Origin: Hybos culiciformis
Lineage: Eukaryota; Arthropoda; Insecta; Diptera; Hybotidae
Length of the DNA: 64,000 bases
Assembly: GCA_964007475.1 (NCBI GenBank)
Contig: OZ023275.1
Span: 8,907,829 to 8,971,828, forward strand
Reading direction: 5' to 3'
The number at the start of each line of letters is the position of its first letter. The first letter of the stretch is position 1. Below the pieces are notes generated by a model that was given only the letters and a program-made list of their open reading frames with translations, did not search any database and was not told where the DNA came from. Below are positions 1-11,932 of the stretch, one piece after another. The translations under genes and the position numbers were made by a program.

Positions 1-2671
1 TTCTTTTTAAAATTTATATATAACACAGTTGTTCGTTTGCCATAGAACGAAAATGTTTTCTAGAATATTAACAATATAGTTTTGAACATTGAACAAGTAT
101 ATTAAAGACTTAAAAAAGAAAAAGAACAGCATTATAATAAATATGCTCAAGCAGTATTACAATACAAAACTCATAATTTCTCTTTAAAGCCAAATAATTC
201 GACTTTATTGTTAAACTATTCGATATATTATTTCGCGTTTAAGCATAATATATATTGTTCTATTAATAAGTTAAGACAAAAATATTATACCCATATAAAT
301 ATACATATAATCTAAGCCCTAAACTCATTAGTCTGTGATCATTTTAATAAGATTTTTTTTATATCATTATAAATTTTGATGAACATGATAAATGTAATAA
401 AAATATTATGTATTTCAATAAACAAAAAAAGTCTAATAAAAAAATGGAATTTACAACACCCAAATGTATGCAACAAATGTTTAATAAACACGCAAAAACC
501 TTGCCAAAAATATTCTATCAGATATTTAAATAAAAAAAAATAAATTAATTTTTAATATGAATTATTGTCGGCTATAAAAAACGCAATAGAGAAATTATAA
601 GGTTTTCAATTAAAACCTTTATTTTTATGTCACACGTGCTGTTTCTATTGGCTATACATGTCTAATGTTGGAAATTTAATTTCAGGAAGAGTATACTGGC
701 AATAGTATATATCGTTAGTTGAGACATTTTTACTATTATTAAAATCTAACTTAATATACAGTGTGATATTGGTAGAAGTTTTTTTTTGCGCGCCCCTATA
801 TCGAATTAAATAATAAATTCCTATGCCTTTCAATTAATAATTATTTTCCACGGTTCATTAATTTTTTAATTATCGTGAAAAATTAATTTTTTTTTTATTA
901 AATTAAATAAGTAAAATGAACGTAGGCACTTCACAAAGACCGCAGAAGAAAAAATGAGCAATCAGATCTTAAGAAATTTTTGAAACCTACACTTAAAGTA
1001 ACATTCATAATACCTACATTACATTTACCTATGTTTTTTTTTTATTATTTTCGTAATTATTGTTATATGACCTCTAAAATAAAATCAAAAAGGAAACACG
1101 ATTTTATTAAAAAAAAAAAAAAAAAATCATATATAAATGAAAATGGCAAGAATCACGCTAAAAAAACATATGTATGTAAGTAACATATAAGTACGTCGTT
1201 TTGCATATATATATATATATATTCATTACACACGATACACACAATAAAATGTAATTACATTTCGACAATGAAATCAAAGGCTGAATAACACGCAAGAAAA
1301 TATTTTATAAGAGATAGGTACCTATTTTATTAATTTTATTATATTATTTATATATAATAGAAAAAATAAATTTTTCTACTTAGGCCTGTTTCAGGGGAGG
1401 ATAGAGATAGGGATACTGTATCTGGGCGATTCTATGTGTGTGGCAATTAACAGACCAGAATACAATAAGTATATTATAATAATGTAAATTAATTTTTATA
1501 ATATAATTCTCGAAGTTTATTTATATAAAGGACATCTTTCAAAATATATTATTACAAAATTATAGAATTTTTTGAATTTCTCTTAATTATTTGACTTTAG
1601 TCATTGCGTTAGCCGTATATTTATGAATTGATAATAATAATTAATTAAGATAAAAATTTGTAAGTTTGATTAAACAGAAATAAATTAATCAGAGACCAAG
1701 CCTGGCTAGATATTATATATATAACATTTCTATATGCCTCAATACTTAAATATATACCTACATATGAGATTAAATGAAGATAAATTAAAACAAAAACAGA
1801 ATTATCTTTTGATATAAATACTTAGAAGTTGAATTTTTCGGTCTCAATTATAACGATTTCCATCTTGGAGCAAAAATTTAAATTTACAATTTCAATTACT
1901 TAAATAAAAACAATATAATAATAATAACAATTTAAATATAATTGCACAAAGTTGTTAACTTTATTATTTCTGGAAAATTAAATAAAGTGAAGATAAAAAA
2001 TAAATATTTAATTTTTTTCGCAACATTTTTCTTTTAATTTTGATTAAGCAAAGTCCATAGTTGAAAAAAGATTGCGACTACAAAAAAAAAATCAAATGTT
2101 TGTTTACTTATTTGCATATATTGACTGGAAAATATGTTTCACAATTTTTCTTAAAGTTTTTTTTTTGTTTTGAGTATAAAATAAAATAATTAAATAAAAT
2201 TTATTTAGATTTAAAATTTTTGACCTTGTTTTTTTTCCTTCGCAATGAACTTTCAATTTCATTTACACAAAAGTTTCCGTTTTCCTTAACGTTTTTCAAG
2301 GAACACCATTGTATATGTATGTACTTAAGTTGTTATGTAAATAAATTTTCAAGAATGAAAAATCTATTGAAAGTTTCTTTTTTTGTTTCCGTTTCTTTAG
2401 GGAATTTTTAATGAAGAACAAAAATGTACTATAATTTTTTTTTTGGTCTAAGAACAAATCCATATAATTATATAATACGATAATTGTTTCTGAAACATAG
2501 ATATTTTAATTTTCTTTATATATTTTAATAGTTGGAATTTATTTATTAGGGGATTGTAGTTCAATTCTAGTTTATCTGAATGCTCCAAAAAAAAATTAAA
2601 AAAAAAAACTTATAGCACAATCGTCCACCATTTGATTCATGTAGGTGAAATTATATTTTTCGTATTATTTC

Positions 2672-3010
2672 TGAAGTATGGGGCCAGTTTCCAGCATTTC
2701 GTTTTAGGATAATTTAATTTTAAGATACCTCAATCACAATCAGGGGCCAAACATTTCTTTTTTGATTCCCGTCAATATATATCACTATAAGAATACAATT
2801 TAGTCATATGCACAAATAGATTAATTTTCATGAAAATTCAAACCCTAGCCCCAGTCCGGACTATTACCATTTTTTAAGTTCCTCTAATCAACTCAATACA
2901 CTTATTATTGGTCGAAATCCACTTAAACAAATATAAGAATTTTAATCGAAATCTAGACACTATTTCGAATCCGTGAGTTCTAACTTTTTATTTCTTGTAG
3001 ACATAAACTT
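2672..3010 (+). repeat. Dispersed repeat family B, copy 1
   Basis: It begins TGAAGTATGGGGCCAGTTT and contains TTTTAAGATACCTCAATCAC, then CAATCAGGGGCCAAACAT. The same blocks, in the same order and spacing, occur at 33637-33930 and more loosely at 15471-15720. This copy appears to hold its distal block twice: one version around 2840-2910 and one around 2945-3025 (CGAAATCTAGACAC, TTCGAATCCGTGAGTTCTAAC, CCACATACTTATTTT). No coding frame or clear terminal repeats were found. I do not recognise the family; it could be a decayed LTR, LINE tail or DNA element. Confidence 0.55.
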
Positions 3011-5322
3011 CCCCACATACTTATTTTGATCAGAATTCATTAAAATATTCATAAAATTTTTAATTTTTAAAAATTTTATATGAAAATTATTTAGAACTTT
3101 GGCTGTTTGAGAGCCTCCTGAAATGGTAAAATCTCAATTTTTACTGGCTTTTAAAGCATAAAAATAACTACATATGCTGGTTTAAAAGTTATAACACTAT
3201 GATTAAGAAAAAATATTCTTTCTAACATTTGTTCTTCTTTTACAACAATTGATTGACAAAAAAAGTATTGGCTGTCAATTTTTTCGGTCTAAATAAGTTA
3301 GGTTTATATTTATAATACGTAATATTAAAAAATTGTAATAAAAATTTAAAATTATAAAAAGTGTAAGATGTTGAATGAAGGTACATATATATTACAATCT
3401 TTAATTTCAACAAAATAAAATTAATTTTTCGAATTATTTTGTATTATTTGACCTATTTTTAAAATTTTTTATATTCAATTTCCTTTTTAAACGTTTTCCT
3501 CCCTCAAGGCATTTTTAAGGTCATAATTTTATCTTAATTTTATGCCAACCAAAAAGACAATATTTTGACAACATAGTAAAATATTTACATTTTTAATATT
3601 TTATCATAAAAGTTCGGTGTACCTTTTAATAATATTCTTGTGGCGTAGTAATCTTTTATTTATATATACTTTTTTTTAACTTGAATATATCTGTACAAAA
3701 TAAATTTGAATAAAACAGATTTTTTATTAAAGAGAGAAACGAGAGTAAAATTATATTAAAGAAAAAAGATACTATGTCGTGTAATTTTATTTAATTCAAG
3801 CAAAAAAATGAAAAAAAAATGAAGGAGGTTAGTAGGATTGTATTGATTATTTTAAGAAATTCACTATAAAAAAATATAATTAAAAGTTTTATAACTCGTT
3901 CTCCTCTTTAAAGGATAATAAATAATTAAGCATTTTGGAATTAAATTATGTCAAAATGGTGAAGAAACCAACTTAGAATACACTCTTATTAGTAAGTGAA
4001 GTTTTGAAGAACTTAATTAAAAAAAATTTCAGAGAATTGAACTTCTCAAAATATTTTTTGCAATCTTTATTTTTTATTCGAAAGTAGGGAAATTCCAAAA
4101 ATATTAAAATATTAAAGTATTATCAAGTTATGCCAAATCACGCTATAAAATGTAGTAATTCTGAATATTTTCTTGGCTGTTATTTAACATTGGTTGATTC
4201 TTTTTTTTTTTTTGTAACTTTTTCCAAATGATTTATTTCTGAAAAATTTTGATTTTAGGCAACACAGGATATATACTTTAATATTAAAAAATAATACAAA
4301 ATAATGTATCTCTTCTTTATAATATTTCACAATCTACAAGGATGACAATGTTATGTGAAATGGCTCGGCTATTTTTTGAAATTCAATTATATTCTTGCCA
4401 TACAATATGATTGTAAAAAGAAAAAAGGAAACTTTTAAACAGAAATTTGATTAAAAATAAATATTAGTTAAGCTAAAATGTCAGATCTTTGAATTAATTT
4501 GTTGCAATAAAAAGAAATAATTATTCAAATAAAGAAAAATATCAATATATGTAAGCATCAAAACTACTACACATTTGTGTGTGCAATACATATACATAAG
4601 ATTATAAATTTGAATACAAGAATTTGGAGATAGACAAACGTCCGTCATCGTCGTCATGGGGAAGCATTAAAGAATTTTTTTTAAATTTAATATTTATGAT
4701 GCATTTGAACAGTGTATATTTATCTCAGGTTACGTATATGTATGTATGAACAATGTTAATAATTTCATTCAAAGGTATTTGCAGTATATTTATGTGTACG
4801 TAAATATATCAAAATAGAGATTAAAAATTTAATCTGAAAATTCTTTTATGAAGTTTTTAATTACAAAAAACTACCGTTACCAATATACACATAAAATTTT
4901 TCTTATATTTCATGATTTTCTTTTTTGCCATTTATTATAAAAAAATTTTCTTTCTGCCAAAAATTCTTATGAAAGGAAAATCTAGTTTAAAAGTTTAAAA
5001 TTTTTAATAACATAAATTTCCTAATTTATTATGAAATTATACATAATTCTTATTACATATTTATCATCAATTTATTGTGGTATTAAAAATTAATATTAAT
5101 TGAATAGTATGTGGGTGTTTAAAAAACATTGAGAGATAATCGTTTTGATGACAATGGACGGCACAATATCTTCAACATCTTCTACAAGAAAAGTTTTGAC
5201 AAATAAATTACGGCTTTTCTGCTCTGAAGCGAAGAAAATTCCATCGAACCACTTTCCAAATTTAATAAATTTTTCGAAAATTTTTAATCAGTGGAAATTT
5301 ATGAGAGTTAATTTTCTTATTT

Positions 5323-5433
5323 AAATTTTTTTTTACTGATTCATACATTTTTTTTTTCCTTATTGGTTTTCTTGTTTTAAGAAGAAAATTTTTTTTTACT
5401 GATTCATACATTTTTTTTCTTATTGGTTTCTTG
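5323..5433. repeat. Imperfect tandem duplication, about 63-base period
   Basis: The block TTTACTGATTCATACATTTT, followed by TTATTGGTTT and CTTG, occurs twice in direct order (from about 5331 and about 5394). The units differ mainly in T-run length. Confidence 0.7.
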
Positions 5434-7408
5434 GAAATTTTTTTCTATTTTTTTCTTCAAAGTTTAATGTAAATTTCGATCCTTCTATAGATTTTTAATA
5501 TTGGGAAAAACATTTGGTATTATTATTGATTCACAATTTTTTTTTTTTTTTTATTATTTTGGGAACAATTCTATTTTAGGTGATTATATTGTGAATAAAT
5601 AAATAAATAATAATATATATTTTTATACTTTTTTATCTCTACTCTGATGTACCATGTACAAAAATAAATTCTTTGATTTAACTTTATAAAATTATATATA
5701 GGTATAATAATAAAATTGGTATGCTAGATTGCAGAAACTTCCGGAACAGTATACCCTGAATAGCATTCTCTTATAATCATTTCACTATCATTCTTAAACA
5801 TAGGATTAAAATTTTACTTCGTTATCATCCGGAGTCCGGTTTTTGCTTTATATTTCCAAGATATTTCAACATTTAAATCTATTATGGTTTTTTTCAAATT
5901 TTAATTATCTAGTAATTTCGGAGGTTTTTATTTTTATCCTCTTAAGTATATAGGTATAGTATTAAATTGTAAATTGTAAAAAAATTAGCAAACAAATATA
6001 ATGAAAAAATGTTAAAATATTTTTAAAAACAAAAAATTTGATTTAAAAAATTTTTAATTCCGATATACCTATCACTTTTATTTTTTATTTTTACAAAGCC
6101 CAACAAAAAGAAACACAAAATTTCGATAAAATAGGTTAAAAAATCCCGACAATGCCCAAATAATTCCATAAAAAGAAACTTGTTACTGAAATAGGTGATA
6201 TCTTCTCAGATTTACATTATCCAAAACGATTAGAAATATGCGAAAACCTAAAGCTATATCCCTACTCAAATAATATCCATGTAGTTAAATTAAAATGATA
6301 ACGAAATAAATATAAACTACATAGTAGAAAAATACTTAATAATATTAAATAAGTAAGTAGGTATAATATAGTATAAAACCACTAGCAATATTCTATCTAC
6401 TATCAGTTCAACATGTTGTAAAAAAAAAGAAAAAAAAAAATACTCTCAAAATTAAATAACCCATCATCAAGGAAAAAAAAAATAAAAATTTCTGTTCAAT
6501 AATATCCTTAAATTCTATTTTGTTTTTCTTCTATACTTTGTTTAAATTTCATTTCAAGAATATTTTCTTTTTTTATTTTTTTTCTCTAGAGTATAATATT
6601 ATTATATAAAAAAAAAAATTTTTTTTTTTTTTCCTTTTTTATTTTCATTTATTTATTTATTTTTATATTCTTGAAAAAATAAATATAAAAATAAAATATC
6701 TAGCAATTTTGTTTTTTTTTTTTTTTTTGAGATAAACACCAAATTAAAATAAATATAGAGTCATAAAAAAAAAAAAAAGGAAAAGAAAAATATAAATGGA
6801 ATTGCGGATTACAAAACCAAGAAAAAAAAAAAAAAAACAAAAAACAAAACTGTCACATTTTCTTACAACACAAAATTATTAAAGAGAGCTACTGTGAACC
6901 ACAAGAATTAAATTAAACAAAATGAAAATTTAATTTTTCCAAACCATAGATAAATAAAAGCAAAAAAAAAACATAAACAAAAATTAGACATAAAATATGA
7001 AGAAAAATAAGGAAAAATAGGTAACTGGATTAATGGACAACAACATTATTTGATGGTATTTCCAAATTCAAAAAAAAACTTAATTCTTATAAATTTTTTT
7101 TTTTTTTTTTGAAACCGAAAGGAAATATTTTTTAATTTATTTAAATTGAATAGGAAAAAGTTTTTTTTTAATTTTTAATATATTTTTCTTGTTATTTACG
7201 TATTTAATAAACAATTTTAATTTTAGTTAAGAGCTTTTAAATCATTTAAAAATACAGGATCTAGTATTTATTTATCTCAACAATAATAAAGAAAATTTTT
7301 TCAAAGAAAAACATTGCTTGTGCATAATAAAGTCTTGTTGGTTCGACAAATCAGTACGCACGAAGATGGTACTACCATTTCTCAAGTCGTGAATATTTTC
7401 TGTTCTAC

Positions 7409-7416
7409 ATTTAAAG
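7409..7416. repeat. Left target-site duplication of the hAT-type element
   Basis: ATTTAAAG directly precedes the CAGGG terminus and is repeated exactly at 7853-7860 after the CCCTG terminus. Confidence 0.9.
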
Positions 7417-7852
7417 CAGGGCTGTGGTGTCGGAGTCGTGGAGTCGGAGTCGGAGTCGGTAGTAATTTTTGCTTGTTGAGAGTCGGAGTCGGAGTCGCCA
7501 AAAAAAAGCCGACTGCGACTCGACCAAAACTTATTAAATTAAAAAACACACTTTTATAATTAAATTTAACAAAGCAAAAGCACAGAAATCAAATAAAAAT
7601 ATACTATCACAATTTTTGCTTACTGGGAAAATTACGAGAAATACGCTTTTATGTTCATATTAAAATTTATGGCAATTTCGGGAAATACTATTTTTTATAG
7701 TTGCTGGTGCGGATGCAGAAAGTATAGTACATTGGTATCAGACAGAGAGAATCAAAGTAGTCAAAGTAGGAGTCGGAGTCGCCAAAGAAAAAAATGAGGA
7801 GTCGGAGTCGGAGTTGGAGTCGGTAATTTTGTTGACCGACTACACAGCCCTG
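7417..7852. mobile_element. Non-autonomous hAT-type element (MITE), 436 bp
   Basis: The ends are inverted: CAGGGCTGTGGTGTCGG on the left and, on the opposite strand from the right, CAGGGCTGTGTAGTCGG. The element is flanked by a perfect 8-base direct repeat, ATTTAAAG (7409-7416 and 7853-7860). CAGGG-type ends with an 8-base duplication define hAT elements. The subterminal regions hold GTCGGA hexamer arrays at about 7428-7498 and 7770-7824, on both sides of an A+T-rich core. There is no transposase. Non-autonomous hAT families with GGAGTCGGAGTC-rich ends are, as I recall, widespread in arthropods. The intact target duplication means the insertion is not grossly rearranged. It lies inside a Dop2R intron. 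Confidence 0.9.
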
Positions 7853-7860
7853 ATTTAAAG
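7853..7860. repeat. Right target-site duplication of the hAT-type element
   Basis: ATTTAAAG is identical to 7409-7416. Eight bases is the hAT length. Confidence 0.9.
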
Positions 7861-9611
7861 TGATATGATTCGTCAAGTACATGCAGTCAATTTTATTATT
7901 AATTTTATCAATTTTATAAATTTTAATATGTATTAGACATTCACGTCTTCTACACAGAATAATCCTATTAACTATACCGTTTATTTATTTAAAAAAAAAT
8001 GAACACTAAAAGAACTTAAATATCATTCGTGTTGGTAAAAAATTACTAAAAACAATACATTTTCACTATTATCTCGTTCTAAAATATACCTACTTATTTA
8101 ATTGAAATATAAAAACGTTTGCTATACAGAATATTGGGTAAAATACAATTTGCAGCTCTTATCTTTTTCATTTCATATTATTTAAAAGATAGGTAATGCT
8201 TGTAAGTATCAAAAGAATAATAAAATGTAGACATTTATATTTTCTCAAAATAAAAATGTATATATAATGATTTATTTTAATAATAATAATGTTGCTAAAA
8301 AAAAAAAAATTGTATTCATGAAATTTTAGTAATTTAAAATGAATGCTGTATGGCTGTATCCCTATACATATAATTTTCATAGAAATATTTTCGGAAATTT
8401 TATTAATATTATGTCAAGTGTACAAAGTGAAAGCTTGTTATAGTTTTTTTTTTTTTTTTTTGATTGCCATGTGTAATAAAAAACTAGTAGACTTCCGGGT
8501 GATATTGTGTTGAAAAATTTTTTTTTTAATATTAGTTACTAATCTACCGTAGTGTAGTAAGTGCCGCCTCAGTTTGCAGTTTCAGAAACTTTTTCAGAAC
8601 TTTTTTCAAAATTAATAATAAGAAAATAATGAGAAAATGATAAAAACGTTTGTTATCCATTTATTTGAACATATGAATATTGATTATTTCAAAAATATAA
8701 AATTTGTTATAACTTTTGAAAGCATTTGATTTTATTTATAGTACACATGTATATGAAATAAATTGCTCTTAAAATGCATTTAATAAGCCATAAACTTTAG
8801 TTTTTATGCATACTTGTCTTCTTCATTATATGCATACAGGTATATATTTTTCATGAGAATGTGTTATAAAGAATTTTTATAGATAAAAATTGAGGACATT
8901 TCATAAGCTTCTTCTTTTTCCTTATTTAATAAAACTTCATATCCATAATATTGCAGGTAATTCCGATAAAAACTTATATTGTATCCGGGCAACAGTAAAC
9001 AAAAAATATTTAGTCCAAAATATCCAAAAAATTAAATAAAAAATCCTCTGAATTTTTATAAATTGAAATTTTTTCTTTCATAGTTGCACCTGAAATTGAG
9101 AATACTTGTACAAATAAATAAACTAGAATAGTTTATGCATCATACATGCCCATGTATGTACATATATTTGAATTATTACTTTCAATTAATAAATTATTAA
9201 TGTATCGTTGTTTTAAAATTTAATTATCCTTGTAGGCTTTCCTGATTATAATAATTTTTGAGTTTTTTGGGACGCTGTTCATTTGATATTATAATATTTT
9301 AAATAAGCTCCATATCCATACCGAAACTATAAATTCGGCCACTTTTTACTGTTTTCATTGCTAAATTAACGAATTATACACCTATTTTAAAAAAAGTTCC
9401 ATAAAAATATTTTCTTCACATCCTCCTGAAAAACTAAAAGCAATCTAAAAATTTTATTTCCTGATTTATTGAGTACTTGCACAAATAGATTACACACAGA
9501 ACTGACGAATTTTAACTTAATGGAAAATAGTTTACTTTAGATTAGACATTCAAATTGTTCATTTAATATTCTTTAATATTTAATAAACTATATATGAAAA
9601 AAAAAACTTAC

Positions 9612-9802
9612 CAAAACATAAACGCCAAACGGCATAACAAATACAGCTACCAATAAATCAGCTATTGCTAATGAAACAATAAAATAATTGGTCACAGTTT
9701 GTAATGAACGCTCACGACACACTGACAGTATAACTAAAATATTACCAAATAATGTTAAAATTGGAAATACTATTAATAATAATGCCCAATATTGATGTTG
9801 GA
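9612..9802 (-). CDS. Dop2R: D2-like dopamine receptor, TM1-ICL1-TM2 exon
   Basis: This exon encodes the first two membrane helices and first intracellular loop of an amine GPCR. The acceptor is a T-run then CAG at 9805-9803, and the donor is GTAAGT at 9611-9606. The exon is 2 bases plus 63 codons and ends on a codon boundary. The split codon makes Val, followed by QHQYW and TM1 with the GN motif ([11 protein letters not shown], Asn 1.50). The loop [13 protein letters not shown] follows, then TM2 with SLAIADLL (Asp 2.50) and [23 protein letters not shown](I/V)ADLLVA and VMPF are hallmarks of D2-like receptors, matching insect Dop2R closely and human DRD2 (EKALQT, LAVADLLVA, VMPW) recognisably. 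The next codons, the ECL1 Trp region and TM3 with its conserved Asp, lie in an exon not seen in this window. Beta-adrenergic-like or D1-like octopamine or dopamine receptors are less likely because of the ERSLQT loop. Confidence 0.95.
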
Positions 9803-11171
9803 CTGAAAAAAAAAAATAAATAAAAATAAAATAAAATCAGAAAATCAATATAATAAAGTTTTTATCAGATAAGTGAGATATCTATGATTCAAAAGAATTT
9901 TTATGTATGTATAATATAAGTATGTAGTTTTCATGGGAAAAATAAAAAAAAAACTTGAAGAGAATACGACGAACGTGAAAGTTTTTTGTTTAATGTAAAT
10001 TTGATTTATTTTATCGCCGTCTTTTTAATAAGATATTTTTTTGTGGGCCTATAAGGCTATATCAAATATATAGTATGTTTTCTTTTATTTTCATTGACAT
10101 TACACACAAATGGAGTCAACATAGATTTGGAAAACTTTTAAATTATTCGATAATTTTCTTTTTATATTTTATTTTTATGATTTTGTAAATATATATGAGT
10201 TTGTATGTATTTTTTAAGATACGGAATTTTTGAGAAATTTACATTCTTGTACTATATAGTTACTTTGTAATGTATAGATTTTTTTTTAATACATTGAAAT
10301 TGAAGTTATAATCAATATTGTTGTTAATAGATATGTACATGTTTATTATAAGAAGTATCGAAACGAAGAACTAATAATTTTTGTGAAAAATATCTTTAAA
10401 ATTTAAAATATTTTTTTTAGTATTAGAAGCTTTAAGAATATACTCTCAAACTGAAATTATCTTTTATTTTAATTTGAATTAATTCTAAAAATTGTTTTTT
10501 TTTAATGTTTGAAATTTCTATATTCCGATTCTTTTCAAAGTAATATTTACATCCGAACATATGGAAATCGGAATGGTGTATGTATATAAAATGTTGTCAC
10601 TTGCTTGGATATGCTTCAGTTGAATTTAATTTTTATTAAACGTAATCTCTTGTCAAAATCTGTACATTTTATTCTATTAGAATCCATTGCATAGTTTTTA
10701 ATTTTCTTTTTATTTATTAACTTCATAATCTAGACCAATAAAAATAGAATTTATTTCAATCTTCGAACCCAAGTATATTGCAAGGGGTTTTACAGTCCAC
10801 CATTTTCCTTTTACATTAAACAAAAAAACTTAAACATTATCTATGTTATGTGATTATGTTATGCCTTTTGCTTCACATTTCGTCGATTTGAGTTTTTGTA
10901 AAAAAAATCCGCTCTGAACTTTTTGAACTATTTTAAAGAACATTTTTTTTATACTCTTTTCGAAATGGTGTGTCATGCAATCTTTAGTCGAAAATTTTTT
11001 CAGAAATCATAATATTCAGAGCTTTCATATTATGTATTTTTTAATGACAGTTTTCTTTGAAGACTAGCAGAATAAGCATAAAATAACAAATAAGTTTTAA
11101 AATAAAATTAATTGTGGTTGTACCTCAAATGGAAAATATGGTTAATATATAAATGATATACAGAAACTTAC
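9803..11171 (-). other. Dop2R intron between N-terminal and TM1-TM2 exons
   Basis: This 1369-base intron has a GTAAGT donor at its right end and a T-run/CAG acceptor at its left end. It is A+T-rich, with no coding signal on either strand. A decayed tRNA-like patch may lie near 10755-10807 on the minus strand; apart from that I see no defined element. Confidence 0.9.
10755..10807 (-). other. Possible decayed tRNA-like (SINE-head) fragment
   Basis: On the minus strand there is a B-box-like GGGTTCGAAGATT, preceded by a segment resembling the tRNA-like modules at 29237 and 29363 (ATGGTGGACTG, then CTTGCAATATACTT). A proper A box at the usual spacing is not visible, so this could be chance or a worn copy. 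Confidence 0.25.
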
Positions 11172-11904
11172 CTTCAATTATATCTACAGTACACGTTGAA
11201 TTCACAGCTGAACAATTTGTTTGGGAATCAGTTAAATTATTTATACTTGTACTATAATCACTATTTTCAAATGAATAGAAACTATTCTCTTTTTCAGCAT
11301 TCCCACTAGTACTACCAAAATTTTTGGTAGTATTATAATTATTAAAAAAATCACTAAAATCATCGAATAGCAGCATAAAATTACTACCACCACCACCACC
11401 ACCACCGGTATTTCCCCCACCTCCATCAAATGTTGATTGAATAGGATTACTAGTCGTTAAGTTTTGTTGATAAAAACTTTCAAAATTATCATCGAAAGCT
11501 GCAGCACCAACATCAATATAACTATCAGCACCATCTGTTTCTCCAAAATTGGATGAGTAATCAATCCCGCCGTTTGCTTCGGCTGGATCAAATATTTCAA
11601 CACTATTTATTAAATTTCCATTATTATTATCACTATTATCTTGAATATTATTTACTGCACCATTATTCGGAGCTTTTGTGGCTATTTTAATATTATTACT
11701 TCCACCACTAGTGCTACGAATTTCTTCACCATGTCCTAATCCTTCACTATCATCATAACTCGGACTGTCAAATAAATTCAATCCAGATGATTCTGTAGAT
11801 GTTTGATTTGACGAGGTTTGATTTAATGAACCAGTATCATCATAAAATCGAAAATAATCTGGAGAATTCCAGAATCCATAGTCGCTAAGATTACTTGGTG
11901 CCAT
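11172..11904 (-). CDS. Dop2R: D2-like dopamine receptor, 5' coding exon (extracellular N-terminus)
   Basis: This exon encodes the extracellular N-terminal region of a D2-like dopamine receptor, a class A G-protein-coupled receptor expected in the neuronal plasma membrane and, from family knowledge, coupled to Gi/o. It has 244 full codons plus one base, then a strong donor (G|GTAAGT). Joined to the 9612-9802 exon the frame continues exactly (1 + 2 bases). The start is the ATG at 11904-11902, with A at -3 and G at +4; the frame stays open a little upstream, so an earlier start is possible. The protein is hydrophilic and rich in Asn, Ser, Asp and Gly. It has eight N-X-S/T sequons (residues 5, 28, 33, 148, 191, 223, 230, 235), two Cys near the end (231, 238), a Gly run at 161-173 and no signal peptide. 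Long variable N-termini are usual in insect Dop2R. Identity rests on the downstream exon; this part alone would not identify the gene. Confidence 0.85.
11393..11425. repeat. Coding microsatellite (poly-Gly codons) in Dop2R
   Basis: CCA/CCG/CCC triplets on the plus strand encode the Gly run at residues 161-173 of the Dop2R N-terminus, interrupted by Asn-Thr. Such an array is prone to length variation between individuals. Confidence 0.7.
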
Positions 11905-11932
11905 ACTTGAGCCCAGAATATTATATAGTATT
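11905..11932 (-). promoter_or_regulatory. Likely 5' extension of the Dop2R first coding exon, with splice acceptor
   Basis: Read on the minus strand, a long T-rich tract ends in AAG with the AG at 11934-11933. It is followed by 28 bases and then the ATG. This looks like a 3' splice site preceded by a polypyrimidine tract, so the exon probably begins at 11932 and untranslated or N-terminal exons lie further right. A TATATAATATT stretch at 11918-11928 could instead be a promoter TATA box, but A+T-rich DNA gives such matches by chance. The frame is open across these bases (ILYNILGSS before the Met), so they could also be coding. Confidence 0.4.

Larger units (their letters stand above)
1..9611 (-). 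other. Dop2R intron after TM2 (runs off the left edge)
   Basis: From the GTAAGT donor at 9611 to the left edge I found no exon resembling the ECL1-TM3 segment of a D2-like receptor, so the intron is at least 9.6 kb. It is strongly A+T-rich with long A or T runs, most obvious at 6420-7170. It contains the hAT-type element at 7417-7852, a dispersed repeat copy at 2672-3010 and a tandem duplication at 5323-5433. The segments 895-960 and 1380-1465 are less A+T-rich than their surroundings but show no coding frame or splice context. Confidence 0.65.

Noticed and set aside
11241..11429. A 62-codon frame overlapping the Dop2R exon
   Set aside because: Shadow of the Dop2R coding frame; its Val run is the poly-Gly array read in another frame.
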